The notes under the pieces are model-generated. The model was given only the letters and a program-made list of their open reading frames with translations. It was not told the origin of the DNA and ran no database searches. A DNA stretch of 64,000 nt, taken from the NCBI GenBank assembly GCA_020637055.1, contig JACJWR010000001.1, positions 186,001-250,000 of the forward strand, written 5' to 3'. The translations under genes and the position numbers were made by a program. This document shows, piece by piece, positions 16,421 to 24,070 of the stretch; positions within the stretch are counted from its first letter, which is position 1, and every line of letters begins with the position of its first letter. This stretch comes from Actinomycetota bacterium. GTDB taxonomy: Bacteria > Actinomycetota > Actinomycetes > S36-B12 > UBA10799.

Positions 16421-17577
16421 CCGTCCCGGAGGCGACCGCCATCACCCCCGATGCCCCACACCTCGACGTCGACGCCTTGATCGGCGACCCGGGGGTGCGG
16501 GTGATCGTCTGCTGTGGATCCGGCGGCGTGGGCAAGACGACGACCGCCGCCGCGCTGGCCCTGCGTGCCGCCGAGCAGGGTCGCAGCGTCTGCGTCCTCA
16601 CCATCGACCCCGCCCGGCGGCTGGCCCAGTCGATGGGCCTGACCGAGTTGGACAACACCCCGCGGCCGATCACCGGGGTGGAACCCGGCTCGCTCAACGC
16701 CATGATGCTCGACATGAAGCGGACGTTCGACGAGATCGTGATCGCCCATTCCGACCCGGAACGGGCCCAGTCGATCCTGGACAACCCCTTCTACCAGGCC
16801 CTCTCCTCCTCCTTCGCGGGCACGCAGGAGTACATGGCCATGGAGAAACTCGGGCAACTGCGGGCCGAAGCTGAGACCGACCAGCGCTGGGACTTGATCG
16901 TGGTGGATACGCCCCCGTCGCGATCCGCGCTGGACTTCCTCGACGCACCGAAGCGGCTCGGTTCGTTCCTCGACGGCCGGTTGATCCGAATCCTGGCAGC
17001 GCCCGCCCGGGGCGCCGGCCGGTTGACCAGTCGGGTGGTCTCAGCCTCGTTCGGCGTGTTCACGAACGTCTTGGCCAAGGTGATCGGCGCCCAGGTGCTG
17101 CAGGACCTGCAGGTGTTCGTCGCCAGTTTCGACGCCCTGTTCGGTGGTTTTCGGGAGCGTGCGGAAGCCACCTACGCGCAGTTGAAGGCCCCCGATACCC
17201 GCTTCGTGGTGGTGGCCAGCCCGGAGCAGGACGCGTTGCGCGAGGCCAGCTACTTCGTGGAGCGGCTGGAAACCGAGAACATGCCGCTCGCGGGCCTCGT
17301 GCTCAACCGGGTGGTGCCGGTGCTGGCGGCCGATCTCACGGTGGAAGCAGCAGAAGCCGGCGCGGAGATCTTGGCCGACCTCGGCGAGGACCCGGTGACC
17401 CGCGGCCTGCTGCACCTGCACGCCGATCGGATGCGCAACGCCCGCCGGCAACGCCATGTGGCCGACAGTTTCGTGGCGGCCCATCCGGGGGTTCCGGTGG
17501 TGGCGGTTCCCGCGTTCGGCGACGACGTGCACGACCTCGAGGGTCTGCGTGCGATCGGCGACGCCGCCGGCGGTTGA
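16417..17577 (+). CDS. ArsA/Get3-like ATPase, second of pair (Rv3680-like)
   Basis: 386-residue partner of the preceding ATPase. Walker A is CCGSGGVGKTTTAA (residues 30-43). The switch II region is LIVVDTPPSRSALDFLDAP, and a conserved TIDPARRLAQSMG follows the first strand. It differs from the first subunit in length and in lacking the first lysine of the deviant P-loop (Ser-Gly-Gly instead of Lys-Gly-Gly), hinting at unequal ATPase roles. The start ATG overlaps the upstream stop. It ends 19 nt from the convergent whiB gene. Confidence 0.88.
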   Translation: MTVPEATAITPDAPHLDVDALIGDPGVRVIVCCGSGGVGKTTTAAALALRAAEQGRSVCVLTIDPARRLAQSMGLTELDNTPRPITGVEPGSLNAMMLDMKRTFDEIVIAHSDPERAQSILDNPFYQALSSSFAGTQEYMAMEKLGQLRAEAETDQRWDLIVVDTPPSRSALDFLDAPKRLGSFLDGRLIRILAAPARGAGRLTSRVVSASFGVFTNVLAKVIGAQVLQDLQVFVASFDALFGGFRERAEATYAQLKAPDTRFVVVASPEQDALREASYFVERLETENMPLAGLVLNRVVPVLAADLTVEAAEAGAEILADLGEDPVTRGLLHLHADRMRNARRQRHVADSFVAAHPGVPVVAVPAFGDDVHDLEGLRAIGDAAGG

Positions 17578-17596
17578 CCTGGATCGAGCGGCCGGC

Positions 17597-17932
17597 TCAG
17601 GCGCTGATCCGACCCCGCCGGGGCAACACCTGCGGCTGCTCGGACTCCTCCCGAGCGCGTGCGTATTGCTCCCTGGCCGACGCCAGGAGGTTGGCCCAGG
17701 AAGTCACTTCCGGGCGCCGTCGCAGCAGCGCCCGCCGTTCCCGCTCGGTCATTCCTCCCCAGACGCCGAACTCGGTCCGGTTGTCGAGTGCATCGGCGAG
17801 GCATTCGACCCGCACCGGGCACCCCCCGCAAATGGTCTTCGCCCTGTTCTGGGCGGCGCCCTGCACAAAGAGGGCGTCCGGGTCCTGCTCTCGGCAAGCC
17901 GCTTGCGAGATCCAATCAGTCACCCAAGGCAC
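17597..17932 (-). CDS. whiB4: WhiB-family Fe-S regulator, WhiB4 position
   Basis: About 111 residues. Four cysteines for the 4Fe-4S cluster are in AACRE, ICGGCPV and ECL (Cx2Cx5C spacing), followed by the family turn GVWGGMTERER and a basic C-terminus for DNA or sigma-factor contact. WhiB proteins sense redox state and bind the primary sigma factor. Its place between the Get3-like pair and ponA2 equals that of whiB4 (Rv3681c), a redox regulator. Start: ATG 17938 directly abuts GGAGG, which leaves no spacer; GTG 17932 has the ideal 6-nt spacing, so I place the start there. Confidence 0.87.
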   Translation of the reverse strand: MPWVTDWISQAACREQDPDALFVQGAAQNRAKTICGGCPVRVECLADALDNRTEFGVWGGMTERERRALLRRRPEVTSWANLLASAREQYARAREESEQPQVLPRRGRISA

Positions 17933-18085
17933 GGGCATCCTCCGTACTTCCGCATGACGGTGGCGCCGACGGGGAATATCGACGTCCTATACACCGTTGG
18001 TGCGGACACTGGGTGTGAACCTAGGGGTGCCTGCGACTCCTGAGTAGGCTAATAGTGCCTATCAAGTATAGTTCTTTAGAGTCAT

Positions 18086-18121
18086 TCTTTGTGACTCGTG
18101 CATTGTTGTGAGTCGCAAAGA
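18086..18121. repeat. Inverted repeat with GACTC/GAGTC elements upstream of ponA2
   Basis: CTTTGTGACTC (18087-18097) and GAGTCGCAAAG (18110-18120) can pair over 11 bp with one G-T wobble, extended by one T-A pair, around a 12-nt loop. A further GAGTCA at 18079-18084 could pair instead with TGACTC (18092-18097), giving two mutually exclusive hairpins. The surrounding 18040-18110 is clearly richer in A and T than its neighbours. The 322-nt region 17933-18254 holds no gene. Confidence 0.55.
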
Positions 18122-18126
18122 GCCAT

Positions 18127-18152
18127 CTGGTGCGTCAGATCTGATGCGCCAG
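18127..18152. repeat. 26-bp near-perfect palindrome upstream of ponA2
   Basis: Two 13-nt arms, CTGGTGCGTCAGA and TCTGATGCGCCAG, with no loop. Eleven of thirteen positions are symmetric and the other two form G-T pairs. The centre TCAGATCTGA is perfect. The zero-length loop argues for a dimeric-protein operator more than for an RNA hairpin. Confidence 0.55.
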
Positions 18153-18211
18153 TCGATGTGTTCCACGGCACGCGACGGCAACCACCTCCGTAGGAAACGA
18201 AACCGGAAGGC

Positions 18212-18236
18212 TTAGTCTTGCGTCACACGATCGTGT
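18212..18236 (+). promoter_or_regulatory. Putative ponA2 promoter with ACACGATCGTGT operator-like palindrome
   Basis: A TTAGTCT box (18212-18218) fits a -10 element for ponA2. Seven nucleotides further on lies the perfect 12-bp palindrome ACACGATCGTGT (18225-18236), between the likely transcription start and the GGGAAG ribosome site of the gene. Its position suits a repressor site. The regulator is unknown; WhiB4 or Crp are only guesses from location. Confidence 0.4.
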
Positions 18237-18254
18237 CCGACTCAGGGAAGCTCA

Positions 18255-20525
18255 ATGCCTAAGCCCACCACCTCAACGCGCACCAAGGTCATTGCCGGCG
18301 GCATGTTCGTCGCCGTCAGCGTGGCCGCCGGCGTCGTCGTGGCCGGCATGGCCCTGCCCGCCGCCGGTGCCATCGGTGGTGGCGCCCAAGCCGCGGTGGA
18401 CGTCTACGGCGGCCTCCCAACCGAGTTCACCGCACCGCCGTTGCCTCGCAAGTCGGTGGTGACCGCATCCGACGGCACCGAAATCGCGACCATCTTCTCG
18501 GAGAATCGGGTGGAGGTGCCGCTCGAGGCGATCTCGACGAATCTTCAGCACGCCATCGTGGCCATCGAGGACAGCCGGTTCTTCGAACACAACGGCGTCG
18601 ACCTCCGCGGCACCGCCCGCGCCCTGGCCAACAACGCCGCCGGTGAAGAGGTGCAAGGCGCGTCCACGATCACCATGCAATACGTCAAGAACGTGCTGGT
18701 GACGACGGCCGAGACTCCCGAGGAGGCGGCCGCCGCCACCGCAGTGACGCCCAGCCGCAAACTGCAGGAGATGCGCTACGCGATCGAGGTCGAGAAGGAA
18801 CTCACGAAGCCGCAGATCCTCAACAACTACCTCAACATCAGCTACTTCGGCGCCGGCGCCTACGGCGCTGAGGCCGCAGCACTGCGCTACTTCTCGAAGC
18901 CCGCCAGCCAACTGACCATCTCCGAGGCGGCCCTGCTCGCCGGCTTGGTGCAATCACCCACCGTCTACGACCCGACGATCGATCCGCTCGCGGCCCAGGT
19001 GCGCCGAGACGTCGTGCTCGACCGGATGCTGGAGTTGCGCTACATCACTCCTGAGGAGCACGCGGCAGCCAAGGCCGAGGCAGTCGTCAACCTGCTGAAC
19101 CCGAGTGAGCCGATCAACGGCTGCGCGGCCAGCGAGTTCCCGTACTTCTGTGACTACGCGGTCCGCCAGGTGCAGACCGACCCCCGGTTCGGCGCTACCC
19201 CGGAAGAGCGGGCCGAACTGCTCAAGACCGGTGGCTTGACGATCACCACCACGCTCGACCTCAACGCCCAATACTCCGCCCAAGACGCCGTCTTCAGCTA
19301 CATCCCCGCCGAGGACCCCTCGGGCAAGGCCGCAGCGATCGCCATGGTGGAGCCCGGCACCGGCGAGGTCATCGCCATGACCCAGAACCGCACCTGGGGC
19401 GACGGACCGGGTCAAACCACCTACAACTACGCAGTCGACCAGGCCGACGGTGGCACCATCGGCATGCAGGCCGGTTCGACCTTCAAGATCTTCACGATCG
19501 CCTCCGCGATCGAGCAGGGCCTCAACCCCTACGAACGGGTGGACGCCAAGTCGCAGATGTTCTACCCCGCCGGCGATTGGGGATGCAACGGCGAGGTCTT
19601 CGAGAGCTTCGTGGGTAAGAACGCCAGCGACTACGGCGGCAACTACGACATGTTCACCGCCGCAGCGTTGTCGTCGAACACCTGGTTCCTGCAGCGCGAA
19701 CGCGATGCCGGTATCTGCAACGTGGTCGACATGGCCCAACGTGCCGGAGTGGAATCGGCGATCGACGCCGAGATCCCGCCGACGATCACCTTCACCCTCG
19801 GCGTTACCGAGGTCTCGCCGCTAGTGCTCGCCAACGCCTACGCCACCTTCGCCAACCACGGTGTCTACTGCGCCCCCCGGGCAGTGCTCTCGGTGACGGA
19901 TCGCTACGGCAACCAGACCACCACCGAGGCCCAGTGCGAGGAGCGGATCCCGCGCGACGTCGCCGATGCCACGACCGCGGTGCTCACCAACGTGGTGGAC
20001 GGTTCCATCAGCGGCCGCACCGGCGTCAACATGTCGCTCGGCCGCGAGACCACCGGCAAGACCGGAACCTCGGACTCCAACTCGGCCGTCTGGTACGCCG
20101 GCTACACTCCGGACCTCGCGGCAGCGGTGTGGGTCGGCGATCCACGCGGTGGATTCCAATACCCGATGCAGGACGTGGTGATCAACGGGCAGTTCTACAG
20201 CGAGGTCTACGGCGGCGAGCTGCCGGGACCGATCTGGCGCCAGGCGATGCTCGGCGCGCTGTCCGACACGCCCTACTCCTACTTCGATCTGGAAGCCAAG
20301 TACGGCCTGGTCAGCGCCCAGTCCGGCGGCGGCCCGAACCCCTCCAAGTCGGCCCTGTTGGAACAGCAGATCAAGGCCAGCGGAATCGACACCAGCCCCC
20401 ACGGGCCGGCCCCGCGTCCGATGAAATACGTCTCCTCCGACGCCGACCCCAACGCGGCGGGCAGCCAGCAGCAGTTCCTGGACGACACCTACTCGAACCA
20501 GTACAACGGCGGCTACAGCAACTAG
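18255..20525 (+). CDS. ponA2: Bifunctional class A penicillin-binding protein (PonA2-like)
   Basis: 756-residue peptidoglycan synthase. It has an N-terminal membrane anchor (12-40), then a GT51 glycosyltransferase domain with EDSRFFEHNGVD (105-116, catalytic Glu) and QGASTITMQYVKN (134-146), and the lipid II-binding stretch RKLQEMRYAIEVEKEL. The transpeptidase domain has the active-site GSTFK (Ser408, Lys411), SSN (473-475) and KTGTS (602-606). There is no C-terminal PASTA domain, unlike mycobacterial PonA2, only a Gly/Ser/Asn-rich tail. A GGGAAG ribosome site precedes ATG 18255. The upstream region has three palindromes, so transcription is probably regulated. Position equals Rv3682. Confidence 0.94.
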   Translation: MPKPTTSTRTKVIAGGMFVAVSVAAGVVVAGMALPAAGAIGGGAQAAVDVYGGLPTEFTAPPLPRKSVVTASDGTEIATIFSENRVEVPLEAISTNLQHAIVAIEDSRFFEHNGVDLRGTARALANNAAGEEVQGASTITMQYVKNVLVTTAETPEEAAAATAVTPSRKLQEMRYAIEVEKELTKPQILNNYLNISYFGAGAYGAEAAALRYFSKPASQLTISEAALLAGLVQSPTVYDPTIDPLAAQVRRDVVLDRMLELRYITPEEHAAAKAEAVVNLLNPSEPINGCAASEFPYFCDYAVRQVQTDPRFGATPEERAELLKTGGLTITTTLDLNAQYSAQDAVFSYIPAEDPSGKAAAIAMVEPGTGEVIAMTQNRTWGDGPGQTTYNYAVDQADGGTIGMQAGSTFKIFTIASAIEQGLNPYERVDAKSQMFYPAGDWGCNGEVFESFVGKNASDYGGNYDMFTAAALSSNTWFLQRERDAGICNVVDMAQRAGVESAIDAEIPPTITFTLGVTEVSPLVLANAYATFANHGVYCAPRAVLSVTDRYGNQTTTEAQCEERIPRDVADATTAVLTNVVDGSISGRTGVNMSLGRETTGKTGTSDSNSAVWYAGYTPDLAAAVWVGDPRGGFQYPMQDVVINGQFYSEVYGGELPGPIWRQAMLGALSDTPYSYFDLEAKYGLVSAQSGGGPNPSKSALLEQQIKASGIDTSPHGPAPRPMKYVSSDADPNAAGSQQQFLDDTYSNQYNGGYSN

Positions 20526-20568
20526 CGCAGCCGCACGGCTGGCCGGCACACCATTCTCGGGGGCCCAC

Positions 20569-21474
20569 GTGACAACTTCGGCCTGGCCGATGATCGGTGC
20601 CACCGCAGCCCTCGCCGCCACAGGCGGGGCCGCGCTGCTCGGCTACTCGCTGTGGGAAGCCGGGCAATACACACTCCGGCAGGTGAGCGTCCCAGCACTA
20701 CCCGCCGGGACGAGCGAACCGCTGCGCGTGCTGCACCTCTCCGACCTCCACCTCACCGGCGCGCATGCCGACCGGGCCGAGTGGGTCCGCCAACTAGCCA
20801 CGACCACGCCCGACCTTGTGATCGCCACCGGGGACTTCCTCTCCGCCGCCGACGGGCTGCCCCTGGTCCAGCAGGCCCTGGCCGGATTCGCCGGCGTGCC
20901 CGGGGCCTTCGTCTTCGGCTCCAACGACTATTTTGCCGCCCGCCGAGTCAACCCGACCGGCTACTTGCGCGGCCCGAGCAAACACACCCGTCGGCGCCGG
21001 CCGGATCTCCCCACCGAGGAGTTGCGGGGCTACCTGGCCGGACTCGGCTGGTTGGACCTCAACAACTCCAGCGGCGAGTTGACCACCGCCGGCGCCCGAC
21101 TGGCGCTGCGGGGAGTGGATGACCCCCATATCCGCCGCGACCGCTACCGGGTGGTGGGTGGTGACTGGCCCGAGGCGGATCTTCGGGTGGGCGTCACCCA
21201 CGCCCCCTACCTGCGGGTGCTGGACGCGCTGGACGACGACGACGCCGACCTCATCTTCGCGGGCCACACCCACGGCGGGCAGATCTGCCTGCCCGGTTTC
21301 GGGGCTCTCGTGACCAATTGCGACCTCGATCGCTCCCAGGCGAGCGGACTCTCCCGCCACGGTGACGCCTGGCTGCACGTATCCGCGGGGCTGGGCACCA
21401 ACCCGAACACTCCGATCAGGCTCGCGTGCCGCCCAACGGCCACCGTGCTCACCCTCACAGTGCGCAGCGGCTGA
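20569..21474 (+). CDS. Membrane-anchored metallophosphoesterase (YkuE-like)
   Basis: 301 residues. The N-terminal hydrophobic stretch (5-25) suggests a signal anchor. The calcineurin-like metal sites are LSDLHLTG (Asp, His), ATGDFL (Asp), FGSNDYF in place of GNHD (Asn, with Asp for His), VTHAPY (His) and AGHTHGGQ (His-x-His). The pattern matches YkuE-like phosphoesterases, for which lipid or nucleotide substrates have been proposed. GTG start at 20569, 44 nt after ponA2 and on the same strand, as in the Rv3682-Rv3683 pair, so co-transcription with the cell-wall synthase is likely. Confidence 0.88.
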   Translation: MTTSAWPMIGATAALAATGGAALLGYSLWEAGQYTLRQVSVPALPAGTSEPLRVLHLSDLHLTGAHADRAEWVRQLATTTPDLVIATGDFLSAADGLPLVQQALAGFAGVPGAFVFGSNDYFAARRVNPTGYLRGPSKHTRRRRPDLPTEELRGYLAGLGWLDLNNSSGELTTAGARLALRGVDDPHIRRDRYRVVGGDWPEADLRVGVTHAPYLRVLDALDDDDADLIFAGHTHGGQICLPGFGALVTNCDLDRSQASGLSRHGDAWLHVSAGLGTNPNTPIRLACRPTATVLTLTVRSG

Positions 21475-21497
21475 CCGCACCGTCGCCGCCGTCGCTC

Positions 21498-23843
21498 TCA
21501 GAATCCTCGCGTTGCCACCGGTGTGAGGCTGGGGATCGTGCCGCCATTGCCGAGTTGGCCAGAGCCGTTGGCGCCCCAGCACATCACCTGGCCGCTGCCC
21601 ACCACCGCGCAGGTATGGGCTACGCCTGCGTCGATCACCAACGCCCCGGCGAGCCCGCCGACAACCACCGGCGTGGAGCGCTCGGTGGTCGTGCCATCAC
21701 CCACCTGCCCGTCGAAGTTGTATCCCCAGCACCTGGCGGAACCGTCTGCCGCAAGTGCGCAGGAGTGTCCGCGGCCTGCAGTGATTCCGACCGCATCGGC
21801 GATCCCGACGGTAGGCACTGCCGTGGTGGCGGAGGCGATAGTTCCGCCGGCGCCCAGTTGCCCCGCTGAGTTGTCACCCCAGCAGCGCACCGACCCGGCG
21901 TTCAGGACCGCGCACGTGTGGTAGTCGCCGGCGGCGAGTCCCGTGACACCGGTGACGCCGAGCGTGGTCACGGGGATGGTTCGATCCGTGCTCGTACCGT
22001 CGCCGAGTTGGCCGCTGTAGTTCTCGCCCCAGCACTTCACTTGGGATCCGGCGATACTGGCGCAGGTGTGGTGATAGCCCGCCGCCAATTCGGTGACACC
22101 GGTCAACCCGGTCACGGTCACCGGAACACCGCTGTTGATGGATCCGCCATTGCCCAACTGGCCCCAGTCGTTGGCCCCCCAGCACTGCACGCCGCCGGCG
22201 ACCGCGACACACGTGTGCTCGCGACCGGCAGCGATGGCGGTGGCGCCGACGATGCCCGGCACCGGGGTGGGCGTGTTCCGGGCAAGTGTGCTGCCGTCGC
22301 CGAGTTGACCGACTCCGTTGTTCCCCCAGCATCTGACTTCGCCACCGGCTACCAGAGCACAGGTGTGGTTCCCACCCACCGCAAGGGCGGTGGCTCCGGC
22401 CAATCCGGTCACGGTGACCGGTGAGGTCCGGCGCTGGTTGCTCTGATCCCCCAGTTGGCCGGCCCCGTTGTCGCCCCAGCACTCGACTGCGCCACCGCCG
22501 ACCAATGCGCAGGTATGGCCTTCGCCGGCACCGATCTCACTCGCTTGCAGGATCCGGGCGTCCGGCAACCAACCGAGCACATCGACGATGAGATTGACGG
22601 TGCCGTTGCGGTTGTACAGATCGATGGACCCGTCCACACCCACCTTGGCGATCACCATGTTCGGCACGGTCTGGCCGGCCGCCGGATTCAGATTGGACGC
22701 GGTCGGCCGGGACTCACCAGCCGGGAACACCGTGATGAACGTACCCGCCGTGGGTGCCACTGCGGTCACGTTGATCGCGACCGCCCCGACTCCGGAGTTG
22801 GGGATGCCACCTCGGCCGGTGACCTTCACGCGGATGGTGGTCTGCGGACCCAGCGCACCTTTCGGCCCCAATCCGTCCACGGTGGGGTTCGCCGGGCGGG
22901 TGTCGGCGAGCCTCGCCGGCGTCAGCGCGGAGTAATCGGATCCGTCCGGAAACCACCCCAAGACGTCCACGAGCAGGTGGGTGGCGCCGTTGCGGTTGTA
23001 CAGCGCGATCGAACCATCGATGCCGAGTTTGGCGATCACCATGTTGGGCACGGTCTGACCGGACACCGGGTTGAGATTCGAGGCCGTCGGCAACGGTTGC
23101 CCGCTGGGGTGCACCGTGACGAAGGTGTTCGATGTCGGCGTCACTGCGGTCACGTTCACGGCGACGGCTGCCACACCGCCGGACGGCACCCCGCCGCGAC
23201 CTGCCACCGGGACGGTGACGGTCGCCTGTGGACCGGCGGCACCCTTCGGCCCCGATCCGTCGACGGTCGCCTGACCAATCCGGGTGTCCGCGAGTCGGGC
23301 AGGGCTGAGGGCTCCGTAGTCGGAGGCGGCCGGAAACCACCCCAAGACGTCGACGAGCAGGTGCACCTGTCCATTTCGGTTGTAGAGCTCGATGGCACCG
23401 CCCGCACCGACAGTGGCGATCACCATGTTCGGAGCCGTGCGGCCGGCGATGGGGTTGAGATTGGACGCATTGGGCCGTGGTTGGCCGCTCGGGAAGACGG
23501 TCACGAACGTATTCGCCGTCGGCCCCACCGCCGTCACGTTGACTGCCACCGCACCGACGCCGACGGCCGGGACACCGCCGCGACCGGTCACCTGGACGGT
23601 CGCGCTCCCCTGTGGTCCGACGGCGCCCGACGGTCCAAGGCCGTCGACGGTGGAACCGTTGCTGCGGGTGTCGGCGAGCCGAGCCGGCGAGAGGGGTACG
23701 TACATGGGGCCGGTCGAGGATGCCGCTGGGAGCGCAACGATCGGTCCCGGTGCAGCTTGTGCGGGAGCGGAACCCGAGGAAGGCACCAGCCACAGTGCAG
23801 CGGCGACAAGGGCAAGCAGCGTCCATGCGACGCGGATGCGCAT
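21498..23843 (-). CDS. Secreted RCC1 beta-propeller protein with three N-terminal ARLADTR repeats
   Basis: 781 residues with a clear signal peptide (MRIRVAWTLLALVAAALW, cleavage near AQA-AP). Residues about 50-415 are three tandem repeats of some 120 residues, each beginning SPARLADTR or TPARLADTR and ending with a LLVDVLGWFP-like strand. The C-terminal half has seven RCC1 units, each with HTCAxxxxGxVxCWGxN and GQLG; seven blades fit a closed propeller. Every blade carries two cysteines, fitting disulfides in an exported protein. RCC1 domains bind proteins or surfaces; no enzyme domain and no LPXTG anchor are present. Start ATG 23843 follows GGGAG. Probably a surface or matrix protein; the binding partner is unknown. 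Confidence 0.85.
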   Translation of the reverse strand: MRIRVAWTLLALVAAALWLVPSSGSAPAQAAPGPIVALPAASSTGPMYVPLSPARLADTRSNGSTVDGLGPSGAVGPQGSATVQVTGRGGVPAVGVGAVAVNVTAVGPTANTFVTVFPSGQPRPNASNLNPIAGRTAPNMVIATVGAGGAIELYNRNGQVHLLVDVLGWFPAASDYGALSPARLADTRIGQATVDGSGPKGAAGPQATVTVPVAGRGGVPSGGVAAVAVNVTAVTPTSNTFVTVHPSGQPLPTASNLNPVSGQTVPNMVIAKLGIDGSIALYNRNGATHLLVDVLGWFPDGSDYSALTPARLADTRPANPTVDGLGPKGALGPQTTIRVKVTGRGGIPNSGVGAVAINVTAVAPTAGTFITVFPAGESRPTASNLNPAAGQTVPNMVIAKVGVDGSIDLYNRNGTVNLIVDVLGWLPDARILQASEIGAGEGHTCALVGGGAVECWGDNGAGQLGDQSNQRRTSPVTVTGLAGATALAVGGNHTCALVAGGEVRCWGNNGVGQLGDGSTLARNTPTPVPGIVGATAIAAGREHTCVAVAGGVQCWGANDWGQLGNGGSINSGVPVTVTGLTGVTELAAGYHHTCASIAGSQVKCWGENYSGQLGDGTSTDRTIPVTTLGVTGVTGLAAGDYHTCAVLNAGSVRCWGDNSAGQLGAGGTIASATTAVPTVGIADAVGITAGRGHSCALAADGSARCWGYNFDGQVGDGTTTERSTPVVVGGLAGALVIDAGVAHTCAVVGSGQVMCWGANGSGQLGNGGTIPSLTPVATRGF

Positions 23844-24070
23844 CGGAACTCCCGACGTTTTCCGGCCAACTCCCCGCGCGGCGCAGGCTATCACGCAGAA
23901 CTACGGGCCGACCACGACCGCCCACGGCGGACGGAAGTTGCCAGGCGGAATCTCCGTCGGCAGGACTCCGGCGCTGGGATTCCCCAACAATGTCCCCGGC
24001 AACGGTCCCGGCGAAGGCGCGACGCTGGCCGGGCACCAGCACACCCCAGTGCGGAGAGGCGGCGGACCAG

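Noticed and set aside
15380..17577. Arsenite efflux system
   Set aside because: The ATPases lack the Cys metal site of ArsA and no arsB, arsR or arsC gene is present; the pair matches Rv3679-Rv3680.
18087..18120. Crp binding site (TGTGA-N6-TCACA)
   Set aside because: TTGTGA occurs twice but the second half-site does not fit the consensus spacing, so I describe it only as an inverted repeat.
21900..23700. CRISPR-like or tandem DNA repeats
   Set aside because: The repeats are protein-domain repeats (RCC1 and ARLADTR) with diverged DNA, not short identical units with spacers.
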